The notes beneath the pieces were generated by a model, which was not told the origin of the DNA, made no database searches, and saw only the letters and a program-made list of their open reading frames with translations. Source: Streptomyces cucumeris (GTDB lineage Bacteria > Actinomycetota > Actinomycetes > Streptomycetales > Streptomycetaceae). From it: 64,000 nt of DNA. Positions 46,136 through 55,381 of the stretch are shown here, in pieces. Where the stretch lies: the NCBI RefSeq assembly GCF_024295805.1, contig NZ_JANCLX010000002.1, positions 280,622 to 344,621 on the forward strand, given 5' to 3'. The position numbers and the translations under genes were made by a program. Every line of letters starts with the position of its first letter. Position 1 is the first letter of the stretch.

Positions 46136-47344
46136 TCAGTCGTCGATCGCCTGGTAGACCAGCGTCCAGAAGTCCAGGTAGAGGGGCGAGTACCGGGGGA
46201 ACTGCGCGCGCTGCGTCATCAGGACCGCGACCAGGTCCTCCGCCGGATCCGAGGCCCATGAGGTGCCGAGTCCGCCGTCCCAGCCGAACCGGCCGGGCAC
46301 CGCCGAGATCCCGTCCCGGCCGGTCACCACCTGGACGCCGAAGCCCCAGCCGCGGTGGTCCCAGGAGCCGGGCGCCGCGGTGGAGGCGGCCTTCTGGGCG
46401 GGGGTGAGCTGATCGGTCGTCATCGCCTCGACCGCCGGACGGGACAGCAGCCGCGCACCGGCGCCGTACCGCCCCCCGGCGAGCAGCATCCGGCCGAAGG
46501 CGAGGTAGTCGTCGGCCGTGGAGACCAGGCCCGCACCCCCGTCGGGGAACACCGGCGGGCGGCTCCACCGGCCGTCCCCGGGCGCGTCGTACAGCGTGGG
46601 CTCCCCGGTGGTGAGATCGGGCAGATAGGACGCGGCGAACCGGTCCCGCGCACCGGGCGGTACGTGGAAGCCGGTGTCCTTCATCCCCAGCGGTTCGAAG
46701 ATCCGCTCCTGCAGGAAGTCCTCCAGCGGGCGTCCCGTGGCGCGGGCGATCAGCACCCCCAGCACCTGGGACCCGGTGTGGTACAGCCAGGCCGTGCCGG
46801 GCTGGCGCATCAGCGGCAGGGTGCCGAACCGCCGCAGCCATTCGTCGGGACCGTGCGGGGTGGCGGGCTTCGGCGGCCCCATGGCGAGCCCCAGCTCCTC
46901 GGCGGCGGCCAGCGCGGGATGGCCGCCGGGCGGCCCCGGCGCCAGCCCGAACCCCATCCGGAAGGTCAGCAGATCGCGCACGGTCAGCGGGCGTTCGGCC
47001 GGAACGGTCTCCTCCAGCGGGCCGTCCTCACGGATCAGCACCCGGCGGTCGGCCAGTTCGGGCAGCAGCGGGTCGACCGGGTCGTCCAGCCGCAGCACAC
47101 ACTCCTCCACCAGGATCATCGTGGCCACCGCGATCACCGGTTTGGTCATCGAGGAGATCCGGAAGACGGTGTCCCGGCGCATAGGCGCCCCGCCGAACGC
47201 CTGCGCCCCGATCACCTCGGCCCGTGTCTCACCCCGCCGGCTGACCAGCGTGACCAGGCCCGGGGCCTCGCCCTCGGCGACATGGCGGGCCAGGACGTCC
47301 CGCATCCGGTCCAGCCGGGCGGTGGACCATCCTCCGGCACCCAT
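46136..47344 (-). CDS. Serine hydrolase, class C beta-lactamase/EstB fold
   Basis: A 402-residue cytoplasmic protein of the beta-lactamase/transpeptidase superfamily. The SxxK pair is S65-M-T-K68 (ISSMTKPV); the Tyr motif is YHTGSQ near 215; a late GWDGGLGTSW loop replaces the KTG box. This pattern is typical of esterase EstB-like enzymes rather than true beta-lactamases. No signal peptide. ATG 47344 has GGAGAGGG seven bases upstream. Divergent from the next gene. Confidence 0.88.
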   Translation of the reverse strand: MGAGGWSTARLDRMRDVLARHVAEGEAPGLVTLVSRRGETRAEVIGAQAFGGAPMRRDTVFRISSMTKPVIAVATMILVEECVLRLDDPVDPLLPELADRRVLIREDGPLEETVPAERPLTVRDLLTFRMGFGLAPGPPGGHPALAAAEELGLAMGPPKPATPHGPDEWLRRFGTLPLMRQPGTAWLYHTGSQVLGVLIARATGRPLEDFLQERIFEPLGMKDTGFHVPPGARDRFAASYLPDLTTGEPTLYDAPGDGRWSRPPVFPDGGAGLVSTADDYLAFGRMLLAGGRYGAGARLLSRPAVEAMTTDQLTPAQKAASTAAPGSWDHRGWGFGVQVVTGRDGISAVPGRFGWDGGLGTSWASDPAEDLVAVLMTQRAQFPRYSPLYLDFWTLVYQAIDD

Positions 47345-47507
47345 CGCGTATCCCTCTCCTTCCGGTACGGGGCGGTGCTGAAGGCTCCCTCCACAGCCGC
47401 GGCGCCGGGCGATGAGTTCCGGTCCGCCGCGCGGTCCCCCATAGGGGGAGCGGGGGAACACCGACCGGACCACCCTGCCACCACGGCAACCAGCGAGGAG
47501 CGAGCAC

Positions 47508-48014
47508 ATGACGGAGAACGAGCCGCGGACCGCCCTGGACACCCGCTTCAGCAGTCCCGACGCCACCGCCACCCCCTGGGCCGAGGGGCGCGAGGCGCTG
47601 GCCGCCGCCGAGCTGTACTGGCTGTCGACGGTCCGCCGGGACGGCCGCCCCCATGTCACCCCGCTGCTCGCGGTCTGGCTCGACGGCGCCCTCCACTTCT
47701 GCACCGGCCCCGGTGAACAGAAGGCCGCGAACCTTGCGCACAACCCCCGGTGCACCCTCACCACCGGCACCAACACCCTGCACGAGGGCCTGGACCTGGT
47801 CGTCGAGGGCGAGGCCGCGGCCGTCCGCGACGACGCGGCGCTGCGCGGGGTGGCCGGGGCGTACGTGGCGAAGTACGGCGAGGAGTGGAGGTTCGAGGTG
47901 CGCGACGGCCTCTTCCACCACGAAGGCGGTCAGGCCCTGGTCTACGCGGTCGCCCCGGTCACGGCGTTCGGCTTCCGCAAGGGCGTCTACGGCCAGACGC
48001 GCTGGCGCTTCTGA
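47508..48014 (+). CDS. Pyridoxamine 5'-phosphate oxidase-family protein
   Basis: A 168-residue split-barrel flavin/F420-type protein. Core strands are YWLSTVRRDGRPHVTPL and ALHFCTGPGEQKAANLAHNP, typical of actinobacterial general-stress or F420-binding members. The ATG has CGAGGAGCG upstream. Electron donor and substrate are unknown. The next 250 bases (48015-48267) contain no gene except a strong terminator. Confidence 0.85.
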   Translation: MTENEPRTALDTRFSSPDATATPWAEGREALAAAELYWLSTVRRDGRPHVTPLLAVWLDGALHFCTGPGEQKAANLAHNPRCTLTTGTNTLHEGLDLVVEGEAAAVRDDAALRGVAGAYVAKYGEEWRFEVRDGLFHHEGGQALVYAVAPVTAFGFRKGVYGQTRWRF

Positions 48015-48204
48015 CCGAAGAAACGATGTGGACCGGCCGTCACGCCGGATGGCATCGTCGGCAGCCATGACCGAGCGAGGCTTTTGCCGGACCGCGACCG
48101 GCCGTTCCGCCCCCGGCAGTCGGCCGGCCGCTGAGCGCGGCCCGCGCTGAACGCGGCCGGCTTCTGAACGCGACCACCCGGCGGAACCCGCCCCGGGGCC
48201 GGAA

Positions 48205-48245
48205 CGACCGCACCCGGACTGCCAGGGGCGGTCCGGGTGCGGTCG
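48205..48245. terminator. Strong bidirectional terminator between PPOX and sodN
   Basis: A perfect 15-bp inverted repeat (48205-48219 with 48231-48245) continues with four inner pairs to an AGG loop, about 19 bp in all, between convergent genes. Confidence 0.92.
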
Positions 48246-48267
48246 GGCGATGCTGGTGAGGGGCGGG

Positions 48268-48663
48268 TCAGCCCTTCTTGGTCTCCCAGAAGATCTTGTC
48301 GATCTGGGCGATGTAGTCCAGCGCCTTCTGGCCCGTGGCCGGGTCGGTCGAGCCCTTGGCGGCGCTCAGCGCCTTCAGGGTGTCGTTGACCAGCTGGTGC
48401 AGCTCCGGGTACTTCTCGAAGTGCGGGGGCTTGAAGTAGTCGCTCCACAGCACCGAGACATGGTGCTTGGCCAGCTCCGCGCGCTCCTCCTTGATGACGG
48501 TCGCGCGGGCGCGGAAGTGGGGGTCCTCATTGGCCTGGAACTTCTCCTGCACGGCCTTGACGGACTCCGCCTCGATACGGGCCTGGGCCGGGTCGTACAC
48601 GCCGCACGGCAGGTCGCAGTGAGCGCTGACCTGAACCTTGGATGCGAACAGGCGGGAGAGCAT
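48268..48663 (-). CDS. sodN: Nickel superoxide dismutase
   Basis: A 131-residue precursor. The 14-residue propeptide (MLSRLFASKVQVSA) is followed by the nickel hook HCDLPCGVYDP, where His15, Cys16 and Cys20 bind nickel after cleavage. The rest is the four-helix bundle of the hexameric enzyme that dismutates superoxide in the cytoplasm. GGAAGGACA precedes the ATG. It is divergent from sodX, which encodes the maturation protease; in S. coelicolor nickel supply controls expression through Nur and a small RNA. Confidence 0.98.
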   Translation of the reverse strand: MLSRLFASKVQVSAHCDLPCGVYDPAQARIEAESVKAVQEKFQANEDPHFRARATVIKEERAELAKHHVSVLWSDYFKPPHFEKYPELHQLVNDTLKALSAAKGSTDPATGQKALDYIAQIDKIFWETKKG

Positions 48664-48822
48664 AGAGCTGTCCTTCCATTCGTGATCGTCTTCTCAGGTG
48701 CGACATTACTCCGTGCGGGAAGGCTTTTCTCGGGCGGGCCGGGGGGCTTAGGTCAAAAGTCCGGTGGCAGCCTGGGATGCCTGCGAAGGTGATGGATGGC
48801 GTGACGAACCGGAGGTGCCGTG

Positions 48823-49320
48823 ATGCGGGAGGAGCTGCACGATCGCGGGCAGGAGCGCGATCGCGACCAGCACGGTCGCTTGCGGATCGGGCTCGCCGAG
48901 GTCTACAACCCGTCGATGCAGCCGACGCTGTACCCCGGTGACCTCCTGGTGGTGCGGTACGGAGCGCCGGTGCGGCCGGGGGACGTGGTGATCCTGCGGC
49001 ATCCGTTCCGCCAGGACCTGCTGATCGTCAAGCGTGCGGTGGAGCGGCGCGACGGCGGCTGGTGGGTGCGGGGCGACAACCCGTACGTGGAGAACGACAG
49101 CCGGGAGTTCGGAGTGGTGCCGGACGAGCTGGTGGTCGCGCGGGCGTGGATGCGGCTGCGGCCGCGGCCCGGGGCGGGGCCCGGCGGTCAGCGCTCCATC
49201 GCGGGGCTGGTGTCCTGGGCGGCCTCCGCGGTGCGGCCGGTGCGGTCGCGGTCCTCGCGGGGCGTCGGGCTCCGGTCGGCGGCGGCGCGCTCGGCGTCGA
49301 GGCGCTTGCGGGCTCGGTAG
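48823..49320 (+). CDS. sodX: Nickel-SOD maturation protease SodX
   Basis: A 165-residue S26/S24-type serine protease that should remove the SodN propeptide. The catalytic Ser31 is in VYNPSMQPTLYPGD and the Lys70 general base in LLIVKRAVE; RGDNPYVENDSREFG is the conserved block after it. No membrane anchor is seen. ATG 48823 (or GTG 48820) follows GGAGGTG. The C-terminal ~40 residues, ending ASRRLRAR, overlap the 3' end of the convergent CGNR gene by 133 bases. Confidence 0.93.
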   Translation: MREELHDRGQERDRDQHGRLRIGLAEVYNPSMQPTLYPGDLLVVRYGAPVRPGDVVILRHPFRQDLLIVKRAVERRDGGWWVRGDNPYVENDSREFGVVPDELVVARAWMRLRPRPGAGPGGQRSIAGLVSWAASAVRPVRSRSSRGVGLRSAAARSASRRLRAR

Positions 49321-49853
49321 GCGGCCACGTTGGCGCGGGTGGCGCAGCGGTCGGAACAGTAGCGCCGGGATCGATTTGTCGATGTGTCGAGATAGGCGTT
49401 CCGGCAGGGTGCCGCCTCACAGATGCCCAGGCGGTCGGCGCCCAGTTCGGTGAGGTGGAAGGCGAGCCCCATCGAGGCCGTGGCGGCGAACCCGGCGCCC
49501 GCGTTGGCCGCGTAGTCCGCGATATGCATATGCCAGTCGGGGCGGCCGTCCTCGTCGCGGGTCGCGTGCCCGGAGATCTGCGGGCTCACCGGGAACTCCA
49601 TCAGCAGCGCGTTGAGCAGGTCCACGGCCCGGATCTCGTCCCCTTCGGCCGCCGCCTCGAACACCGCGCGCAGCCGTGCCCGTACCGACCTGAGCCGGGT
49701 GACATCGGCGTCGGTGGCACGACGGGCCGCCTGTTTACTCTCGCCGAAGAGGGCGCGGACGGCGTCCACCGAGGTGAGGGCGTCATTGCCGCGGACGGGC
49801 TCCTCACTGTTGACCAGACGCACCGCGAGATCCGAGTAATAAGCCAGTTCCAC
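49188..49853 (-). CDS. CGNR zinc-finger regulator (ABATE domain)
   Basis: A 221-residue protein: an N-terminal ABATE-like helical domain (LAVRLVNSEEPVRG onward) and a C-terminal CGNR zinc finger, here CEAAPCRNAYLDTS then RRYCSDRCATRANVAAYRAR (about 160-195). Members are thought to bind DNA as regulators. The last 30 residues are charged and overlap the end of sodX by 133 bases on the other strand. Divergent from the methyltransferase gene. Confidence 0.88.
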   Translation of the reverse strand: MELAYYSDLAVRLVNSEEPVRGNDALTSVDAVRALFGESKQAARRATDADVTRLRSVRARLRAVFEAAAEGDEIRAVDLLNALLMEFPVSPQISGHATRDEDGRPDWHMHIADYAANAGAGFAATASMGLAFHLTELGADRLGICEAAPCRNAYLDTSTNRSRRYCSDRCATRANVAAYRARKRLDAERAAADRSPTPREDRDRTGRTAEAAQDTSPAMER

Positions 49854-49947
49854 TTGTGGTCCTTACCGAAGGTGTTTTAGGGTCGGATGGTCGGTAATGG
49901 TCGCCCTGGAAAACAGGGTATTACGGACCGGGAGAGGGCGTGGCACG

Positions 49948-50724
49948 ATGACGGACACCGCCTCCGTAGCGGACTGGCAGGCGTGGCAGCGGAGCTGGGA
50001 CCGCCAGCAGGAGTGGTACCTCCCCGATCGTGAGGAGCGGTTCCGGGCGATGCTCGACGCGGTCGAGGCGCTCGTCGGACCGGAGCCCAGGATCCTCGAC
50101 CTCGCGTGCGGCACCGGCAGTATCTCGGACCGGGCGCTGCGCCGGTTCCCGAAGGCCGTCAGCACCGGTGTGGACCTGGACCCGGCGCTGCTGACCATCG
50201 CCCGGGGCCACTTCACCGCCGAGAGCCGGGTCACGTTCGTCAGCGCGGACCTGCGCGACCCGGAGTGGACACGGCGGCTGCCGCACCGCCCCTACGACGC
50301 CGTGCTCACCGCAACCGCGCTGCACTGGCTGCGCTCGGAGGAGCTCACGGCGCTCTACGGCCGGCTCGCGGGGGTTCTGCGGGACGGCGGGGTGTTCCTC
50401 AACGCCGACCATATGCCGGACCCGGCCACGCCCCGGATCAACGCCGCGGACCACGCGTTCCACAAGGCGCGCCAGGCGCGTGCCAGGGAGGCCGGTACCC
50501 AGGACTGGGTGGACTGGTGGCGGACCGCGGCGGAGGACACCGCGCTCGCCGGACCGGTCGCCGAGCGCTTCAGGATCTTCGGCAACCCGGCCGACGGGGA
50601 CCATGCCGACGGCGAGGTCCAGTCCGCCGACTGGCACGCCCGGACGCTGCGCGCCGCGGGGTTCGCGGAGGCGCGCCCGGTGTGGTGCTCGGTCTCGGAC
50701 GCGATGGTGCTCGGACTGAAGTAG
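49948..50724 (+). CDS. Class I SAM-dependent methyltransferase
   Basis: A 258-residue methyltransferase. SAM motif I is RILDLACGTGSISDRAL (about 48-64), followed by GVDLDPALL (acidic loop), FVSADLRDPEW and the DAVLTATALHWL strand typical of the trans-aconitate/UbiE-like group. ATG 49948 has GGGAGAGGG upstream. Substrate unknown. A perfect hairpin follows the gene. Confidence 0.87.
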   Translation: MTDTASVADWQAWQRSWDRQQEWYLPDREERFRAMLDAVEALVGPEPRILDLACGTGSISDRALRRFPKAVSTGVDLDPALLTIARGHFTAESRVTFVSADLRDPEWTRRLPHRPYDAVLTATALHWLRSEELTALYGRLAGVLRDGGVFLNADHMPDPATPRINAADHAFHKARQARAREAGTQDWVDWWRTAAEDTALAGPVAERFRIFGNPADGDHADGEVQSADWHARTLRAAGFAEARPVWCSVSDAMVLGLK

Positions 50725-50746
50725 CCCCCGGCGCCCGTGAACGCAC

Positions 50747-50783
50747 CAGGGCGGTACGGCCTGCCAACGGCCGTACCGCCCTG
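50747..50783. terminator. Bidirectional hairpin between methyltransferase and ABC genes
   Basis: A perfect 15-bp inverted repeat (50747-50761 with 50769-50783) with a 7-base loop lies between convergent genes. Confidence 0.92.
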
Positions 50784-50806
50784 CTGTCGTCGCACACCTG
50801 GTCCGG

Positions 50807-51568
50807 TCAGAGGACCTTCGAGAGGAACGACTTGGTCCGCTCGTGCTGCGGGTTGGTCAGCACATCGCGCGGGTTGCCGGACTCCACGACGACCCCGTCG
50901 TCCATGAAGACGACCGAGTCGCCGACCTCACGGGCGAAGCCCATCTCATGGGTGACGACGATCATCGTCATACCGTCCTCCGCGAGCCCGCGCATGACGT
51001 CCAGGACATCGCCGACCAGCTCCGGGTCGAGCGCCGAGGTGGGCTCGTCGAAGAGCATCAGCTTGGGCTCCATCGCCAGCGCGCGGGCGATGGCCACACG
51101 CTGCTGCTGACCGCCGGAGAGCTGGGAGGGGTAGTTGCCCGCCTTGTCGGCCAGGCCCACCCGGTCCAGCAGCTTCAGCGCGCGCTCCCGCGCGACCGCC
51201 TTGGTCTCCTTCTTGACCTGCACCGGCGCCTCGATGACGTTCTCCAGCGCGGTCATATGCGGGAAGAGGTTGAAGCGCTGGAACACCATGCCGATGTCCC
51301 GCCGCTTCTCGGCGACCTCGCGGTCCCTGAGCTCGTAGAGCTTGTCGCCCTTCTGCCGGTAGCCGACCAGCTCGCCGTCGACGGACAGCCGCCCGGAGTT
51401 GATCTTCTCCAGGTGGTTGATGCAGCGCAGGAAGGTGGACTTCCCGGAGCCGGACGGGCCGATGAGGCAGAACACCTCGCGCGGGGCGACCTCGAGGTCG
51501 ATCCCCTTGAGGACCTGGACCGCACCGAAGGACTTGTGGACGCCCTCGGCCTTCACCATGGGGGTCAT
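50807..51568 (-). CDS. Polar amino-acid ABC transporter, ATP-binding protein
   Basis: A 253-residue ATPase of the GlnQ/GluA type. Walker A is GPSGSGKST (about 38-46), signature [15 protein letters not shown] near 155, Walker [13 protein letters not shown] near 175, and the switch His in [11 protein letters not shown] 51568 overlaps the permease stop (ATGA). It is last in the operon binding protein - permease - ATPase. In S. coelicolor the equivalent operon also precedes malic enzyme. Confidence 0.95.
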   Translation of the reverse strand: MTPMVKAEGVHKSFGAVQVLKGIDLEVAPREVFCLIGPSGSGKSTFLRCINHLEKINSGRLSVDGELVGYRQKGDKLYELRDREVAEKRRDIGMVFQRFNLFPHMTALENVIEAPVQVKKETKAVARERALKLLDRVGLADKAGNYPSQLSGGQQQRVAIARALAMEPKLMLFDEPTSALDPELVGDVLDVMRGLAEDGMTMIVVTHEMGFAREVGDSVVFMDDGVVVESGNPRDVLTNPQHERTKSFLSKVL

Positions 51569-52503
51569 GCGCTCGCGCCTCCCTGGCGGTTGGAGCCTGA
51601 CAGAAGGTTGACCCGGATCTTCTGGAGCGGGGTCATCGGGAGGGAGCGGCTGGAACCACGGGCGTAGTAGCGCTCCAGGTAGTACTGGCCGACGCTGAGC
51701 ACCGAGGTGAGGATCAGGTACCAGGCGGCGGCGAGGAAGAGCATCTCGGCGGTGGCGCCGGTGCTCTGGCCGACGTTGGTGGTGGCCTGCAACAGATCCC
51801 AGTACTGCACGGCGATCACCAGTGAGGTGGTCTTGAGCATGTTGATGAACTCGTTGCCCGTGGGGGGCACGATCACCCGCATGGCCTGCGGCAGGACCAC
51901 CCGGCGCAGTGTCTTGGCGTGGCTCATGCCCAGCGCATGGGACGCCTCGGTCTGACCTTCGTCGACCGCCTGGAGACCGGCCCGGCAGATCTCGGCCATG
52001 TACGCGGCCTCGTTCAGACCGAGGCCCAGCAGGGCGGCCAGGAACGGGGTCATGAAGTCCGACCACTCGTCCTTATAGATCGGACCGAGGTTGATGTAGT
52101 TGAACACCAGGCCGAGATTGAACCAGACCAGCAGCTGGACGTAGACCGGGGTACCGCGGAAGAACCAGATGTAGCCCCATGCGATCGAGGACGTCACCGG
52201 GTTCTTCGACAGCCGCATCACCGCGAGGATGATGCCCAGGGCGACACCGAGCGCCATCGACAGGATGGTGATCCAGACGGTGTTGCGGACGCCCCGCAGC
52301 ACCTCGCTGTCGAAGAAGTACTCCGGGATCGCATTCCAGTCGACGTCGCCGCGGGCGAAGGCGAGGACGAGCGTCACCAGCAGGGCGATGGCGATGACCG
52401 CGGAGACCCAGCGGCCGTAGTGCCGCACCGGGATGGCCTTGAGGTTCTCCGGGGCGGGAGGCGGGGAGTCGACCGGGCCCACCTTGTCGATCTTAGTTGT
52501 CAC
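51565..52503 (-). CDS. Polar amino-acid ABC transporter, permease
   Basis: A 312-residue permease of the His/Glu/Gln family. It has an N-terminal helix ([19 protein letters not shown]), the family block [32 protein letters not shown], and the EAA loop [20 protein letters not shown] near residue 210. One permease gene only, so the channel is probably a homodimer. GTG 52503 has GAAAGG upstream. Confidence 0.94.
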   Translation of the reverse strand: MTTKIDKVGPVDSPPPAPENLKAIPVRHYGRWVSAVIAIALLVTLVLAFARGDVDWNAIPEYFFDSEVLRGVRNTVWITILSMALGVALGIILAVMRLSKNPVTSSIAWGYIWFFRGTPVYVQLLVWFNLGLVFNYINLGPIYKDEWSDFMTPFLAALLGLGLNEAAYMAEICRAGLQAVDEGQTEASHALGMSHAKTLRRVVLPQAMRVIVPPTGNEFINMLKTTSLVIAVQYWDLLQATTNVGQSTGATAEMLFLAAAWYLILTSVLSVGQYYLERYYARGSSRSLPMTPLQKIRVNLLSGSNRQGGASA

Positions 52504-52547
52504 GAATTGTGCCTTTCAGCGCGAGCGCGCGAGGAAGGAGGGCCGGG

Positions 52548-53504
52548 TCACTTGCCGCCGTTGACGACGGCCTTGGTGACGGCGCCGTCCTTGACGCCCC
52601 ACTTCGCGATGATCTTGTCGTAATCGCCGTTGGCGATGATGAAGGCGAATGCCTGCTTGAGGGCGTCGCGCAGCTCGGTGTTGTCCTTGTTGACGGCGAT
52701 GCCGTACGGCGCGGCCTCCACCTGCTCACCGGTGATCTCGAAGTCGTTGCCACCGCCCGAGGTCTTCACGGCGTAGGCGGCCACGGGGAAGTCGCTGGCC
52801 GCGGCGTCGGCGCCGCCGCCGCGCAGCCGGGTCTGGGCCTCGGTGTCGTTGGCGAACGCCTCGATCTTGATCTTGCCCTTGTCGTCCTTCTCGCACTTCT
52901 TGGACTGGGCCTTGCCGAGGTCGTGCGAGACGGTGCCGCGCTGGACGACGATCTTCTTCCCGCACAGGTCGTCCCAGGTCTCGATCCCCTGGGTCTTGCC
53001 CTTCTTGGTGTAGATCGAGACACCCGCGGTGAAGTAGTCGACGAAGTCGACGCCCTTGCCCGCCTTCTTGCCGGTGTCCGGGTCGATGCCCTCCTGGCGG
53101 CCCTTGTTGTCGGTCATGGCCGACATCGCGATGTCGTAGCGCTTGGAGCGCAGACCGGCCAGCAGGGCGTCGAAGGTGGAGTTGTTGAACTTGAACTCCA
53201 CACCGAGGGCCTTGCCGAGGGCGTCGGCGATGTCCGGGTCGATACCCATCACCTGACCGCCCTTCTTGAACTCGACCGGCGGGTAGTTGATGTCCGAGCC
53301 GACCTCGATCACGCCGGAGTTCTGGATGTCCTTGGGCAGCGTGCTGAAGAGAGGAGCCTTGCTCGCGTTGCCCGAGCCGCTCTGGGCCTTGTTCGTCTGG
53401 TCGCCACAGCCCGTCAGGAGCAGGGCGCCCACGACCGCTACCGCGCCGGCTGTGGCCATCCGGGACTTCAAGGTGGCCCGACGGCGCGTGAAGCTGGCGG
53501 TCAT
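52548..53504 (-). CDS. Polar amino-acid ABC transporter, substrate-binding lipoprotein
   Basis: A 318-residue family 3 binding protein. The signal peptide ends LLLTGC with lipid Cys33; the mature domain has the family blocks GVIEVGSDINYPPVEF, GIDPDIADALGKALGVEF, and FDALLAGLRSKRYDIAMSAM. It delivers an amino acid (glutamate/glutamine-like, not resolvable by eye) to the permease. ATG 53504 has GGGAGGAA upstream. First gene of the three-gene operon. Confidence 0.94.
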   Translation of the reverse strand: MTASFTRRRATLKSRMATAGAVAVVGALLLTGCGDQTNKAQSGSGNASKAPLFSTLPKDIQNSGVIEVGSDINYPPVEFKKGGQVMGIDPDIADALGKALGVEFKFNNSTFDALLAGLRSKRYDIAMSAMTDNKGRQEGIDPDTGKKAGKGVDFVDYFTAGVSIYTKKGKTQGIETWDDLCGKKIVVQRGTVSHDLGKAQSKKCEKDDKGKIKIEAFANDTEAQTRLRGGGADAAASDFPVAAYAVKTSGGGNDFEITGEQVEAAPYGIAVNKDNTELRDALKQAFAFIIANGDYDKIIAKWGVKDGAVTKAVVNGGK

Positions 53505-54017
53505 GCTGGTTCCTCCCGCAGGGTGAGGGGTGTCCGAGTTGTCGGGAACACGCTTTTGAGTGTCGCGACCTCGTGTGATTGGGGCATCTTGCCATCTGGA
53601 CCGGCTCGATCGGGCGGCTATCCATGTCAAAATCGGATAACGGGCGATCCCCGTGGTGCGCGGATGGAACGCCGGGCCGGACAGCGGTGGCCGGGGAAGT
53701 AGGAATGACTCATGATCACGCGGCGCCTGTAGAGCGACGGTGACATGTGCATTCATGTCCGATTCGATCGCTTTCGATGGTATCGCGGTCTTTCTGAATG
53801 CCACCGTGACAGAAGTCGCTCGTCTCTTGGAGCGCGCATCCGGTAGAACAGATCGTTACACCCCTCACCCGGGGCTCGGGGCGTGTGTGCGACACGCCCG
53901 GCGTCCGTATTTCCCCCCAGGGCACGGCTATCTGCCCCATGGGGGCCCGGACGCGGTGCCCGCCCGCTCCCAACACGGGGCGGCTACCCTCGACAGAAAA
54001 CGACAAAGGGGTCAAAA
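53505..54017. promoter_or_regulatory. Divergent control region between ABC operon and malic enzyme
   Basis: 513 bases with no convincing gene, AT-richer than average in the middle. It must hold both promoters. A perfect 8-bp inverted repeat (53879-53886 with 53892-53899, loop GTGCG) lies about 120 bases before the malic enzyme start. I could not assign -35/-10 pairs with confidence. Confidence 0.5.
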
Positions 54018-55244
54018 GTGGCAGCGGAGATTGCCCATCCTCGCAGCGACAGCAGCAACGGCGAAGGAGCCGAAGACGTGACCGACGGAGAGCCGTTCGA
54101 TCCGGCCTTCGCACTCCACCGCGGCGGCAAGATGGCCGTCCAGGCGACCGTGCCCGTGCGCGACCGGGACGATCTGTCCCTCGCGTACACACCGGGCGTC
54201 GCCAAGGTGTGCAGTGCGATCGCCGAGCAGCCGGAGCTCGTCCACGACTACACCTGGAAGTCCCAGGTCGTCGCCGTGGTGACGGACGGCAGCGCGGTGC
54301 TCGGACTCGGGGACATCGGTCCGGAGGCGTCCTTGCCGGTGATGGAGGGGAAGGCGATCCTCTTCAAGCAGTTCGGTGGAGTCGACGCGGTGCCGATCGC
54401 CCTCGACTGCCGGGAGGTCGACGAGATCGTCGAGACCGTGGCCCGGCTCGCGCCCTCCTTCGGCGGAGTCAACCTGGAGGACATCTCGGCGCCCCGCTGC
54501 TTCGAGATCGAGCGCAAGCTCCAGGAGCGCGTCGACATCCCGATCTTCCACGACGACCAGCACGGCACGGCCGTCGTCACCCTCGCGGCGCTGCGCAACG
54601 CGGCCAAGCTGACCGACCGCTCCCTCGGGCAGCTGCGCGCGGTGATCTCCGGGGCGGGTGCCGCCGGAGTGGCGATCGCCCGGATCCTGGTGGAGGCGGG
54701 CATCGGCGATGTGGCGGTCTGCGACCGCAAGGGCATCGTCTCCCCGGACCGCGAGGACCTCACCGACGTCAAGCGTGAGCTGGCCTCCTTCACCAACAAG
54801 GGCGGGCTGACCGGCTCCCTGGAGACGGCCATGGCCGGAGCGGACGTCTTCATCGGCGTCAGCGGCGGCACGGTGGCGCCGGAGGCGGTGGCCACCATGG
54901 CCGAGGGCGCCTTCATCTTCGCGATGGCCAACCCCAACCCGGAGATCCACCCGGAGGTCGCGCACCGGCACGCGGCGGTGGTCGCCACCGGCCGCAGCGA
55001 CTTCCCGAACCAGATCAACAACGTGCTCGCCTTCCCCGGCATCTTCGCCGGGGCCCTCCAGGTCCGGGCCTCCCGGATCACCGAGGGCATGAAGCTCGCC
55101 GCCGCCGAGGCGCTGGCCGCCGTGGTGGCCGACGAGCTGAGCCCGGACAAGGTCATCCCCTCGCCCTTCGACGAGCGGGTCGCCCCGGCCGTGACCGCGG
55201 CCGTCGCGGCGGCCGCGCGCGCCGAGGGCGTGGCGCGCCGCTGA
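54018..55244 (+). CDS. NAD(P)-dependent malic enzyme
   Basis: A 408-residue short-form malic enzyme converting malate to pyruvate and CO2 with reduced cofactor. Blocks: SLAYTPGVAKVC (catalytic Tyr side), GKAILFKQFGGVDA, the metal-binding FGGVNLEDISAPRCFEIE and IFHDDQHGTAVV, then the Rossmann GAGAAGVAIARIL near 215. GTG 54018 has AAAGGGG six bases upstream. It has the position and length of SCO5261. Single gene. Confidence 0.94.
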   Translation: MAAEIAHPRSDSSNGEGAEDVTDGEPFDPAFALHRGGKMAVQATVPVRDRDDLSLAYTPGVAKVCSAIAEQPELVHDYTWKSQVVAVVTDGSAVLGLGDIGPEASLPVMEGKAILFKQFGGVDAVPIALDCREVDEIVETVARLAPSFGGVNLEDISAPRCFEIERKLQERVDIPIFHDDQHGTAVVTLAALRNAAKLTDRSLGQLRAVISGAGAAGVAIARILVEAGIGDVAVCDRKGIVSPDREDLTDVKRELASFTNKGGLTGSLETAMAGADVFIGVSGGTVAPEAVATMAEGAFIFAMANPNPEIHPEVAHRHAAVVATGRSDFPNQINNVLAFPGIFAGALQVRASRITEGMKLAAAEALAAVVADELSPDKVIPSPFDERVAPAVTAAVAAAARAEGVARR

Positions 55245-55381
55245 CCGAGGGCGCCGAGGCGCCATCGGCCACAGGGACGGGCCCCGGGCGGATCGTTCGG
55301 CGCCCCGGGCGGACGGGCGCGGTGCGTGTCACACCCCGGTGTGGTTCCGCCGCCTCCCCACCGCGTCCTATGGTCAGGATC

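Noticed and set aside
46136..47344. True beta-lactamase resistance gene
   Set aside because: No signal peptide and no KTG box; the pattern is that of EstB-like esterases.
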